A model generated the notes under the pieces. It was not told the DNA's origin. It did not search any database and saw nothing but the letters and a program-made list of their open reading frames with translations. A DNA stretch of 64,000 bases from JAYQKL01 sp965243245. GTDB taxonomy: Bacteria > Pseudomonadota > Alphaproteobacteria > RS24. Shown piece after piece: positions 44,240-52,983 of this stretch. Every line of letters begins with the position of its first letter. Positions within the stretch are counted from its first letter, which is position 1. The stretch covers positions 744,001-808,000 of the forward strand of contig OZ251536.1 in assembly GCA_965243245.1 (NCBI GenBank), written 5' to 3'. A program made the position numbers and the translations under genes.

Positions 44240-45868
44240 CTATTTGATTCTCGGTAAATCGCTAAACTGGTGGAATGGCGGCGGCGAGCTTAAGGTCCAT
44301 TCTAATGTATCTGCGCCCTCGCCCCATGGATTATTGGCGGCTTTTTCGCCTCTAGCAAAAGCGTGAACGACGCCTATAAGGAAGATAAACACACCAAAGA
44401 TAGAAATATAACTGCCAATGGATGAAACATAATTCCACCCGGCAAAGGCATCTGGATAATCTGCATAACGGCGCGGCATACCAGCCATGCCGAGGAAGTG
44501 CTGCGGGAAAAAAATCAGATTCACGCCAATGAAAGTGACCCAAAAATGTAGCTTGCCGATAAATTCAGAATAGACCACGCCGAACATTTTGCCGAACCAA
44601 TAATACCAAGCCGAGAAAATCGCAAACACAGCGCCAAGCGACAGCACATAGTGGAAGTGCGCGACAACGAAATATGTATCATGGTAAGAACGGTCAACGC
44701 CTGCATTTGCGAGCATGATACCTGTCACGCCGCCAAGCGTGAACAAAAAGATAAACCCCAAAGCCCATAGCATGGGTGTTTTGAACTCTAGTGAGCCGCC
44801 CCACATTGTCGCAATCCATGAAAATACCTTAATGCCGGTTGGGATTGCAATCACCATTGTTGCGGCGACAAAATAGGCTTGTGCATCGACGGACATACCG
44901 ACTGTGTACATGTGGTGCGCCCAAACGATAAACCCGACGCCGCCAATGGCAACCATTGCGTAAGCCATGCCAAGATATCCAAAGATGGGCTTGCGCGAGA
45001 AGGTTGAGATCACATGAGAAACAATACCAAAGCCCGGCAAAATGAGAATATACACTTCTGGATGACCAAAGAACCAGAACAAGTGCTGGTATAAAATTGG
45101 GTCGCCGCCGCCGGCCGGGTCGAAGAAGGTTGTGCCGAAGTTACGGTCTGTCAGCAACATGGTTATCGCGCCGGCCAAAACAGGCAGCGATAAGAGCAAC
45201 AAAAAGGCTGTGACCAGCACCGACCATACAAAGAGTGGCATTTTATGCAAAGTCATGCCCGGTGTCCGCATATTCAAAATTGTTGTGATAAAGTTAATCG
45301 CCCCCAAAATAGATGAAATACCCGCAAGATGAAGCGCAAAAATAGCCAAATCCATAGCTGGTCCCGGCTGTCCTGACGTGGAGAGCGGCGGATAAATTGT
45401 CCATCCCCCCCCGACACCATTTTGGCCGGGCGGGCCTTCAACAAAGATCGACAGAAAAAGCAACGCCAACGCGAATGGCAAGAGCCAGAAAGAAAGATTA
45501 TTCATTCGCGGGAACGCCATATCAGGGGCACCTATCATCAAAGGCACAAACCAGTTCCCAAAACCACCGATCATAGCTGGCATAACCATGAAAAAAATCA
45601 TAATCAAACCATGACCCGTCACCAACACATTATAAAGGTGATAATCGCCATTAAAAATACCATCACCCGGCGCTTGAAGTTCTATGCGCATCAGCACAGA
45701 CATCGCTCCCCCAATGATGCCGCCAATAATAGAGAATATCAAATACATGGTTCCAATGTCTTTATGGTTTGTCGAATAGACATAGCGTTTCCATCCCGTT
45801 GGATGGTCGCTATGATGAGCTTCAGTGTGAGCTTCAGAGTGTCCCTCTACTGCATGTTCTGTTGCCAT
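44240..45868 (-). CDS. ctaD: Cytochrome c oxidase subunit I
   Basis: Catalytic subunit of aa3-type oxidase (heme a, heme a3-CuB). The protein has 542 residues with twelve helices. The start at ATG 45868 is supported by a strong AAAGGAG ribosome site just upstream; a longer frame runs into ctaC. The N terminus is His/Glu-rich, from the short SEAHTEAHHSD repeats. Conserved parts are YSTNHKDIGTMYLIF, the CuB/tyrosine motif WFFGHPEVYILILPGFG, and HDTYFVVAHFHYVLSLGAVF (heme a3 and a ligands). It lies 16 bp after ctaC. Confidence 0.97.
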   Translation of the reverse strand: MATEHAVEGHSEAHTEAHHSDHPTGWKRYVYSTNHKDIGTMYLIFSIIGGIIGGAMSVLMRIELQAPGDGIFNGDYHLYNVLVTGHGLIMIFFMVMPAMIGGFGNWFVPLMIGAPDMAFPRMNNLSFWLLPFALALLFLSIFVEGPPGQNGVGGGWTIYPPLSTSGQPGPAMDLAIFALHLAGISSILGAINFITTILNMRTPGMTLHKMPLFVWSVLVTAFLLLLSLPVLAGAITMLLTDRNFGTTFFDPAGGGDPILYQHLFWFFGHPEVYILILPGFGIVSHVISTFSRKPIFGYLGMAYAMVAIGGVGFIVWAHHMYTVGMSVDAQAYFVAATMVIAIPTGIKVFSWIATMWGGSLEFKTPMLWALGFIFLFTLGGVTGIMLANAGVDRSYHDTYFVVAHFHYVLSLGAVFAIFSAWYYWFGKMFGVVYSEFIGKLHFWVTFIGVNLIFFPQHFLGMAGMPRRYADYPDAFAGWNYVSSIGSYISIFGVFIFLIGVVHAFARGEKAANNPWGEGADTLEWTLSSPPPFHQFSDLPRIK

Positions 45869-45884
45869 CTTCACAACTCCTTTA

Positions 45885-46766
45885 TTATTTGTCCAAACCC
45901 AAGGCGACACGAACAATCTCGTCCACAGGTTCAATTTTTGCAAACTCAACTTTAGCCTGTTCTACCCACGCCGCGAATTCTTCCTTTTCAACCACCTTCA
46001 CCATAATCGGCATGAAAGCGTGGCGGATACCACAAAGCTCAGAACATTGCCCATAAAAAACCCCTGTTTTTTTAGCCCGAAACCATGTCTCATTGAGCCG
46101 TCCATATACCGCATCCATCTTGTTACCAAAAGCTGGCACCGCCCAACTATGGATAACATCCGCTGACGTCACATGCACACGTATCGTCGTATCAACAGGC
46201 ACAACAACGCCATTATCAGTTGCGAGTAAACGCGGCTGACCTTGCGCCAATTCATCTTCTTCAAGCATGATAGCCGCAAAAGAAAAATTACCATGGTCAG
46301 GATATTCATACTCCCAATACCATTGATAACCCGTTGCTTTAATCGTCATATCAATTTCAGGCAATTCGACTTGGTCATAAAGAAGCCTGAAAGAAGGAAT
46401 GGCAATAACAACAAGGATCAAAATTGGGATAATCGTCCACAGCACCTCAATCAATGTGTTGTGACTGGTTTTAGACGGCACAGGATTAGATTTGGTGTTA
46501 AAACGCACCATCACATATATCATCAAAACCAGAACCAGCACAGTAATAGCCGTCACCAGATAAAGTAGGAAATTATTGAAAGATGTAACGCGTTCCATCA
46601 TTTCGGTGGCGGCGGGCTGGAAGCCGAGTTGCCATGGTTCTGGTTGCGCACCAAACGCAACTTTGGGAATGCTTGCCAAAATCGTAGCGAGCATGAGTGA
46701 AAAAGTTTTTCCAAAAGTCGAAATTCGCATATTCGAGTCCATATTCGAGTTCATGTTCAAGTTCAT
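45885..46766 (-). CDS. ctaC: Cytochrome c oxidase subunit II
   Basis: Electron entry subunit with the CuA centre. Two N-terminal helices (signal near LMLATILASIPKVAFGA, then FLLYLVTAITVLVLVLMIYVM and TIIPILILVVIAIPSF) precede a periplasmic cupredoxin domain. CuA ligands are in GQCSELCGIRHAFMPI. ATG 46766 is chosen as the most plausible start, giving 293 residues. An ATG at 46841 would put about 50 residues before the signal helix, and the sequence between is an imperfect Met/Asn repeat. The 242-bp gap to tldD is AT-rich and must hold divergent promoters, none clear by eye. Confidence 0.9.
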   Translation of the reverse strand: MNLNMNSNMDSNMRISTFGKTFSLMLATILASIPKVAFGAQPEPWQLGFQPAATEMMERVTSFNNFLLYLVTAITVLVLVLMIYVMVRFNTKSNPVPSKTSHNTLIEVLWTIIPILILVVIAIPSFRLLYDQVELPEIDMTIKATGYQWYWEYEYPDHGNFSFAAIMLEEDELAQGQPRLLATDNGVVVPVDTTIRVHVTSADVIHSWAVPAFGNKMDAVYGRLNETWFRAKKTGVFYGQCSELCGIRHAFMPIMVKVVEKEEFAAWVEQAKVEFAKIEPVDEIVRVALGLDK

Positions 46767-47083
46767 GTGTTTGTTTGACCTGTAATCTTGTTTGTCATTT
46801 TGGTCTGTCATCAAAGACGCCATACATTCATGATTTGCCATCCAAGTATACTCATTTTAAGCAGAAAACCCATAGACTTTAAATAGGCTTTAACGTGATG
46901 CGACTAAATGACCATGTGATTAAATCATCTGTGCTTCTTTTTTAATGAGCTTAATGCACTGAAATGAATGTATTTTTTAATTTTTCAAAATTTTAAGATT
47001 AAGCATCCCATTTTTATTTTGGGTTTGCTCTTGCCCTTCTAAAACAAAGCGCACATATTCTGTCTAACGAAAGTGAGGCTAAA

Positions 47084-48532
47084 GTGACTGAAAACAGCGA
47101 GACCCTAAATCCGAAAGACTTGTTTTTTGGCGCCGAGGCGGCGACCGCCCTTGACGAAACGCAAGCCCTGCGGCTCACTGAGAAAGCTTTAAGCCAAGCC
47201 GATGATGGTGAACTTTATCTTGAATATTCGCTATCTGAAAGCTTCTCATTTGATGACAATCACTTAAAAGAGGCAAGTTATGATACGGGGCAAGGGTTTG
47301 GGTTGCGGGCAATTGCCGGCGAGACAACGGGCTTTGCTCATTCTACCGAGATTTCCCCCGAAGCTATTGCGCGTGCGGGCGCGGCTTTAACGCCTGTTCT
47401 GACCCAGCATAAAGGGCAATGGGGTGATGCACCAAAGGTGAGTGGCGCGGCACTTTATACGGGCGATAACCCTCTGGATGGCACTGAATTTGTTGATAAA
47501 ATAAAGCTCTTAGAAGAAATTAACGCCTATGCCCGCGCCAAAGATAATCGCGTCAGGCAAGTATCCATCGCACTATCTGGCGAATGGCAAGTGGTAAGCA
47601 TTATCCGCCCTGATATGTCACCGCTTTATGATATTCGCCCATTGGTTCGCTTGGATGTCTCGATTGTTGTGGGCGAGGGGGCGCGCCAAGAATCAGGCCA
47701 TTGCGGGCGCGGCGGGCGGGCCGGCTATGCACAATGGCTGGCGGTTGAAAATTGGCAGGGGCAGGTTCATGAAGCCTTGCGTTCTGCTTTGGTTAATCTG
47801 GAATCCATTCCTGCGCCGGCGGGCGAGATGGATGTCGTTCTGGGGCCGGGCTGGCCGGGCATTTTGCTTCATGAGGCGGTCGGGCACGGGCTGGAGGGCG
47901 ATTTTAACCGAAAAAAAACCTCCACTTTTTCAGGACGCATTGGCGAACGCGTAGCCTCTTCTGGTGTTACGGTCATTGATGATGGCACGATTGCCAACAG
48001 GCGGGGTTCTTTGACAATTGATGATGAAGGCACACCGACTGGTAAAAATCTACTGATTGAGGATGGTATTTTAAAAAGTTATATGCAAGATCGCTTAAAT
48101 GCGCGTTTAATGGGGGTCGCGCCAACTGGCAATGGGCGGCGCGAAAGTTTCGCCTGCCAGCCTATGCCGCGCATGACCAATACATATATGTTGGGCGGCG
48201 ATAAAGAGCCAGAAGAAATCTTAAATAGTGTAAAAAACGGCATTTATGCGACCGCCTTTGGCGGCGGACAGGTTGATATTACTTCTGGTAAATTTGTGTT
48301 TTCGTGTACCGAAGCCTATGAAATTAAAAATGGCAAATTAGGTGCGCCCCTTAAAGGGGCGACACTCATTGGGTCTGGTCCTGAAAGCATGCAACGCATT
48401 TCCATGCTCGGAAATGACATGCAACTTGATGAAGGCATTGGCACATGCGGGAAAGCTGGACAGGGTGTACCGGTTGGGGTTGGTCAGCCAACCTTGAGGC
48501 TTGATGGCTTAACGGTTGGCGGAACGAGTTAG
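47084..48532 (+). CDS. tldD: Metalloprotease TldD
   Basis: Metal-dependent peptidase that works as a heterodimer with TldE (PmbA), cleaving unfolded or modified peptides. The protein has 482 residues. The zinc motif is HEAVGH (263-268, in LLHEAVGHGLEGDF), and the C-terminal domain carries VDITSGKFVFSCTEAYEIKN. The start is GTG 47084 with a GTGAGG site upstream. It is divergent from ctaC, as in many alphaproteobacteria, and its partner pmbA lies about 4.5 kb downstream. Its end overlaps the convergent desaturase gene by 4 bp. Confidence 0.96.
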   Translation: MTENSETLNPKDLFFGAEAATALDETQALRLTEKALSQADDGELYLEYSLSESFSFDDNHLKEASYDTGQGFGLRAIAGETTGFAHSTEISPEAIARAGAALTPVLTQHKGQWGDAPKVSGAALYTGDNPLDGTEFVDKIKLLEEINAYARAKDNRVRQVSIALSGEWQVVSIIRPDMSPLYDIRPLVRLDVSIVVGEGARQESGHCGRGGRAGYAQWLAVENWQGQVHEALRSALVNLESIPAPAGEMDVVLGPGWPGILLHEAVGHGLEGDFNRKKTSTFSGRIGERVASSGVTVIDDGTIANRRGSLTIDDEGTPTGKNLLIEDGILKSYMQDRLNARLMGVAPTGNGRRESFACQPMPRMTNTYMLGGDKEPEEILNSVKNGIYATAFGGGQVDITSGKFVFSCTEAYEIKNGKLGAPLKGATLIGSGPESMQRISMLGNDMQLDEGIGTCGKAGQGVPVGVGQPTLRLDGLTVGGTS

Positions 48533-49569
48533 GTTTTTTGAAAGCCTTGCGCAAGATGTCCCGACACTCTGCTTTTTCGCTCATGCTGGTTTTTATCTGG
48601 CCGATTATCCTGTTCAGGCCTTGAACTTGCAAGGCGCAATACCTCAATATACCCGCTGGCAATTTCCATTTCAGACCCATAGCCTTGCGCCATGAGCCAT
48701 CTATGGAGTTTTGGTAATCTATAGCACGGCACAAACATTAATACATGATGTTCAATGTGATAATTCACCCAATAGGGCGCAATAAAAACGCGTTCCAGAA
48801 AACCCGCCATAGTTGAGCGCGTATTGCGCAATGGGTTTTTATCATTCGATACAATCGCATGCTCTGCGATATTGCGGATGCGTAAAACGAGCATATAGCT
48901 CGTTGCAAAAGGCAACAGCCAAAACATGAAATAATAGCTCCAGTGAAACAACCACATACAAAGCAAAAAAACAGCCAGATTGGTCAAAATATAGGGTGCG
49001 AGTGTCACGGCACCTATTTTAAGCCGTGACAAAATTGGCATTTGCGCGCTCCCAAAGCTAATAGAAATTTGCGCCATTCGTTGTCGAAAAGCCGTTTGTC
49101 CCATCATGTCACGCCCCAGTTTTCGCCGCAAACTCGTCTTTGTCACGGGAAACGGTTTTGACAGAATCAAATCTGGGTCATCTTTTTGCTGGGCAAAGGC
49201 ATGATGCTTTAAGTGGTAATTACGGTATATTTTAGTATTTGCCATGACGGGCCAGGCACAAAATATATCGGACATTAAATTATTGAATTTTGGCGTTTTG
49301 AAGAGCGCGTTATGAGCTGCTTCATGCATTAAAATGCCCAGCCCAAGCTGGCGCGCGCCGATCAGCATAACCGCTAAAATAAAAGTCAATGGATTTGGCA
49401 ACAGCGCATATAGACCCATAGCACCAAGAATGACAGCCCAGCAATGCGTCACCAATAGCGCACCCATCACGTCTGAGCGTTGGCGCAAAATCCGCAGTGT
49501 ATTTTTGTCTATAAAAATATCTGAACGCGATTTGGAGCGCGATTTGGATAAATCCGTCTCTTGAGTCAT
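48529..49569 (-). CDS. Membrane fatty acid desaturase family protein
   Basis: Integral-membrane di-iron desaturase or hydroxylase of 346 residues. Three histidine boxes are visible: HEAAH (82-86), HLKHH (119-123) and HIEHH (271-275), with an additional His in NIAEHAIV. Membrane segments flank them (VTHCWAVILGAMGLYAL, AVMLIGARQLGLGIL, LAPYILTNLAVFLLCMWLF). The N terminus has a short SKSR duplication. It may act on membrane fatty acids or on other lipids; substrate and regiospecificity cannot be read. It is convergent with tldD. Confidence 0.85.
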   Translation of the reverse strand: MTQETDLSKSRSKSRSDIFIDKNTLRILRQRSDVMGALLVTHCWAVILGAMGLYALLPNPLTFILAVMLIGARQLGLGILMHEAAHNALFKTPKFNNLMSDIFCAWPVMANTKIYRNYHLKHHAFAQQKDDPDLILSKPFPVTKTSLRRKLGRDMMGQTAFRQRMAQISISFGSAQMPILSRLKIGAVTLAPYILTNLAVFLLCMWLFHWSYYFMFWLLPFATSYMLVLRIRNIAEHAIVSNDKNPLRNTRSTMAGFLERVFIAPYWVNYHIEHHVLMFVPCYRLPKLHRWLMAQGYGSEMEIASGYIEVLRLASSRPEQDNRPDKNQHERKSRVSGHLAQGFQKT

Positions 49570-49672
49570 TTGCCTCGTACCTCTTTAGAGCCTCTCAGAA
49601 ATTAGCATAATAGAGATTAACATAATAATGAAGACTATTCAAATAGACACATATAGCCCGATAAGAAAAAAG

Positions 49673-51034
49673 CTAAAAGGCGAGCTCTTTAAAAATCGGG
49701 CGAACATCTTCGTTCCATTCATTATGGAATTTTTCGACCATGAGCTGTGCCGGCGTTTTACCATTTTCAACCACTTCTTTGAGCGGGCTTAAAAAAATTG
49801 TTTCATCACCGCCTGCCCCATCAGATTTATTTCGCGCTTTTAACCCTTGCGCCGCCAGTTTAAGAACATCGCGCGCAACATCAAGCAAGGTGCCATTGCG
49901 AAAAGGTGTCGCCAGACCAAGAACAGGTGCTTGAAGGCGTAAATCAGAGCGTTCTTTTTGCGTCCAGTCGCTGATCAGCTCAAGCGTTTCTTTTTGTGTT
50001 GCGCCATCATATAACAGCCCAACCCAAAAAGCTGGCAACGCACAAATGCTGTTCCATGGACCACTATCGGCCCCGCGCATTTCAATAAACCGCTTCACCC
50101 GAGCCTCTGGAAACAAAGTCGTTAAATGATTCTCCCAATCCTTTTCAGTCGGTAATGCGCCCGGCAGAACCGATAATTCGCCTTTCATAAAATCCCGAAA
50201 ACTCAGCCCAAGCGCATCGATGAAATGCCCATCGCGCATAACAAAATACATCGGCACATCAAGCGCGTACTCAACATAAGCCTCAAATCCAAAGCCCGCG
50301 TCAAAAACAAACGGCAACATGCCTGTGCGTTTAGGGTCTAGGGTCAACCAAGTAAGCGAACGCTCAGATAAATTGCCAGAAACCTTGCCTTGCCTAAAAG
50401 GCGAATTGGCAAACAAAGCCGTGGCAAGAGGTTGTAGAGCTAAACCAATCCGAAGTTTTTCGACCATATCCGCCTCAGAACCAAAATCGAGATTAACCTG
50501 AACCGTAGACGACAAATACATCATATCGAGACCCCCTTGCCCTTGTTTTGGCATATAGTTGCGCATCAGCTCATATCGCCCTTTGGGCATGTGAGGTGCT
50601 TCATCAAGCCCCCAAAGCGGCGAGAAACCTATTCCCAAATAGCCCTGCCCTAAGGATTGAGAAACCGCCTGCACCTCTTTAAGATGCGTGTTGACCTCGG
50701 CGCATGTTTGATGGATTGTTTTAAGCGGCGTTCCAGAAAGTTCTAATTGCCCCCCCGGCTCCAAAGTCACACAGCCGCCGCCTTGCGCGGGCGTGCGGGT
50801 AAGAGCAATCACATTATCCCCCTCATAGACCGCAGACCAGCCAAATGACACCAAGCCTTCAAGCATCGCCCGAATACCCTTATCGCCGCCATATTCAAGC
50901 GGCTTTAATGTGTCTTTGTGAAATCCAAACTTTTCATGTTCGGTTCCAATACGCCACTGTGCTTGCGGCTTACAACCCTTAAACATCCAGTCAACAAGCT
51001 GGGATTTCTCGGTGATGAGCGAATAATCTGCCAT
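49673..51034 (-). CDS. gshA: Glutamate--cysteine ligase (GCS2, plant/alphaproteobacterial type)
   Basis: First enzyme of glutathione synthesis, joining glutamate and cysteine with ATP. The protein has 453 residues from ATG 51034, preceded by AAAGGAGC. This start is preferred over an upstream in-frame ATG that lacks such a site. Family parts include WRIGTEHEKFGFHKDTLKPL near the N terminus, LEPGGQLELSGTPLKTIHQT, and MMYLSSTVQVNLDFGSEADM. The C-terminal half (FIEMRGADSGPWNSICALPA) is conserved in this class. It follows rsmE on the same strand with an 82-bp spacer. Confidence 0.94.
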   Translation of the reverse strand: MADYSLITEKSQLVDWMFKGCKPQAQWRIGTEHEKFGFHKDTLKPLEYGGDKGIRAMLEGLVSFGWSAVYEGDNVIALTRTPAQGGGCVTLEPGGQLELSGTPLKTIHQTCAEVNTHLKEVQAVSQSLGQGYLGIGFSPLWGLDEAPHMPKGRYELMRNYMPKQGQGGLDMMYLSSTVQVNLDFGSEADMVEKLRIGLALQPLATALFANSPFRQGKVSGNLSERSLTWLTLDPKRTGMLPFVFDAGFGFEAYVEYALDVPMYFVMRDGHFIDALGLSFRDFMKGELSVLPGALPTEKDWENHLTTLFPEARVKRFIEMRGADSGPWNSICALPAFWVGLLYDGATQKETLELISDWTQKERSDLRLQAPVLGLATPFRNGTLLDVARDVLKLAAQGLKARNKSDGAGGDETIFLSPLKEVVENGKTPAQLMVEKFHNEWNEDVRPIFKELAF

Positions 51035-51116
51035 GTAAGCTCCTTTAGACAGCATACCGCTATCAGTCTCGTTAGATTTAAGATTGTTCTTGACCTCTGG
51101 CAAGCTTTTACATGGA

Positions 51117-51914
51117 TTATTGCCAATCGCCCATAACCATCTGGCAAACCGTTAAGGCGGCAATAACGGCTGTGTCCGCTCTTAAAATGCGCGGCCCCAA
51201 ACTAAGGCAATGTGTCGCACGGTGTGCCAAGAGCATCTCGCGCTCGGCTTCTGAAAACCCGCCTTCAGGACCAATAAAAATTGCGCAAGGTTGGTTTTTC
51301 AGCTTTTTCAAAGTCTCAAGCCCGTCCCCGATAGAGGCGCGTTCATCGCAAAAAATGATGTTTCGAGACGGGGCAATCAAATCCCACGTACTCATAAGAC
51401 TATCTAAATCTATTATATCTTTGACCTCTGGCACTTGTACTAAGCCGCATTGCTCGGCTGCCTCGACCGCGTTCGCCGCCAAACGAGACCGCTTATAATG
51501 ACCGCCTTGGGTAAACTTTGTTCGCATTGGGAAAAGCACACTGACGCCCATCTCGGTAGCTTTTTGTGCAAGATAATCCAAGCGTGCCCGCTTAATCGGC
51601 GCAAACACCAACCAGATATCCGCCAAGACTTGCTGTATCTGAGTTTGCTCTAAGAGCTCGATCACAATTGTTTTCTTGCTCAATTGCCTGATAGCCGCCC
51701 GCCACTCGCCATCTTTGCCGTTAAAAACAAACATCTCGTCCCCGACATGACAGCGCATAACATGACGAATATAATGATGCTGACCGCCTTCGAGCATGAT
51801 ATCAAGCCCTTTAGATAATTTTGGCACGCTGGCGGCATTTAGAAAAAGCCTGATTTTACCTGCCTCATAATGCGCTGGGGAAGCTTTATTTTGATTGCTC
51901 ATATCATCACTCAT
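51117..51914 (-). CDS. rsmE: 16S rRNA m3U1498 methyltransferase RsmE
   Basis: SPOUT-fold enzyme that methylates U1498 in the decoding centre of 16S rRNA. The protein has 265 residues from ATG 51914. A GTG start at 51935 would reach to within 3 bp of a 21-bp repeat array and is less likely. Family motifs are the N-terminal HHYIRHVMRCHVGDEMFVFN, the SAM-binding FIGPEGGFSEAEREMLL, and the C-terminal LSLGPRILRADTAVIAALT. It is divergent from ubiA, a conserved layout. Confidence 0.94.
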   Translation of the reverse strand: MSDDMSNQNKASPAHYEAGKIRLFLNAASVPKLSKGLDIMLEGGQHHYIRHVMRCHVGDEMFVFNGKDGEWRAAIRQLSKKTIVIELLEQTQIQQVLADIWLVFAPIKRARLDYLAQKATEMGVSVLFPMRTKFTQGGHYKRSRLAANAVEAAEQCGLVQVPEVKDIIDLDSLMSTWDLIAPSRNIIFCDERASIGDGLETLKKLKNQPCAIFIGPEGGFSEAEREMLLAHRATHCLSLGPRILRADTAVIAALTVCQMVMGDWQ

Positions 51915-51937
51915 ATTTGTTTCTTGCGAAGGCACTT

Positions 51938-51979
51938 TATAAAGCGTGCTTGCGCCAATATAAAGCGTGCTTGCGCCAA
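51938..51979. repeat. 21-bp tandem duplication in the rsmE-ubiA intergenic region
   Basis: Copies lie at 51938-51958 and 51959-51979 and are identical. The duplication sits just upstream of rsmE in the divergent promoter region shared with ubiA and could change promoter or leader spacing. Confidence 0.93.
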
Positions 51980-52040
51980 TCTATAGGAATCTGTCAAATT
52001 AGCGTATATTTCTATCACCTTCCGAGCTTGGCAAATAAAA

Positions 52041-52949
52041 ATGCAAGACACGACCACCAAAGATGCTGAAAAAAACAGTTGGGTCAATCGCCTCCCTGCA
52101 AGAATACGCCCCTATGCACGCATGATGCGTCTGGACCGACCTATAGGCTCATGGTTGTTGTTTTTGCCATGTGCTTGGGGTCTTTGTCTGTCCGCATCGC
52201 ACAATGATGCATGGCCGTCTTATTCATTGCTTTTGCTATTTGCTCTTGGCGCTATTATCATGCGCGGTGCGGGCTGTGTGTATAACGATATTATTGACCG
52301 CGATCTTGACAAAAAAGTAGAACGGACACGCAATCGCCCGCTCATAGCAGGCACTGTGAGTGTCGTGCAAGCATGGAGCTTTATGGCACTTTTATGTGCG
52401 GCGGGGCTGATGATTTTGCTACAACTTGATATCAGTGCCATTGCGCTTGGGTTTATGTCGGTTGGTCTGGTTGGCTTATATCCGTTCATGAAGCGCATCA
52501 CATGGTGGCCGCAATTATTTTTGGGACTCACCTTTAACTGGGGTGCGCTTATGGGCTATGCGGCTCATTCAGGCGCACTAGCCTTGAGTACGATTGCGCT
52601 TTATATGGCAGGTATTTTATGGACGCTTGGCTATGACACCATCTATGCGCATCAAGATAGAGAAGAAGATGCACTGGCGGGGATTAAATCTTCTGCTCTA
52701 AGGCTTGGCACAAAAACGCGCCCCGTCATCGGTTTGTTTTATATTGGCGTTGTGGTAGCACTTATATGTGCGGCTATATTAGAAGGGCTGAACTGGGTAA
52801 GTTATGTTCTGATTATCGCGGGGGCGGGGCATTTGTTTTGGCAAATTCTGCGGCTGGACATTGATAATCCTACGCAATGTCTTTATCTGTTTAAATCAAA
52901 TAGAGAGTTTGGTCTCATTATCACATTTGCCATGATGGTTGGCATTTAA
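52041..52949 (+). CDS. ubiA: 4-hydroxybenzoate polyprenyltransferase
   Basis: It attaches the polyprenyl chain (made by enzymes such as the IspB in this window) to 4-hydroxybenzoate in ubiquinone synthesis. It is an integral membrane protein of 302 residues. The first aspartate motif is VYNDIIDRDLDKKVERTRNR and the second is DTIYAHQDREEDALAG. MRLDRPIGSWLLFLPCAWGL begins the first helix. It is divergent from rsmE. Confidence 0.95.
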   Translation: MQDTTTKDAEKNSWVNRLPARIRPYARMMRLDRPIGSWLLFLPCAWGLCLSASHNDAWPSYSLLLLFALGAIIMRGAGCVYNDIIDRDLDKKVERTRNRPLIAGTVSVVQAWSFMALLCAAGLMILLQLDISAIALGFMSVGLVGLYPFMKRITWWPQLFLGLTFNWGALMGYAAHSGALALSTIALYMAGILWTLGYDTIYAHQDREEDALAGIKSSALRLGTKTRPVIGLFYIGVVVALICAAILEGLNWVSYVLIIAGAGHLFWQILRLDIDNPTQCLYLFKSNREFGLIITFAMMVGI

Positions 52950-52983
52950 TCTATTACGTAAATAATAAAATGGAAAATCCCCT

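Noticed and set aside
44240..45949. Longer ctaD frame starting inside ctaC
   Set aside because: A strong AAAGGAG site sits just before ATG 45868, and the extra residues overlap the end of ctaC in another frame.
46697..46841. Long N-terminal extension of ctaC from an upstream ATG
   Set aside because: It would place about 50 residues ahead of the signal helix. The region is an imperfect Met/Asn repeat and lacks a ribosome site.
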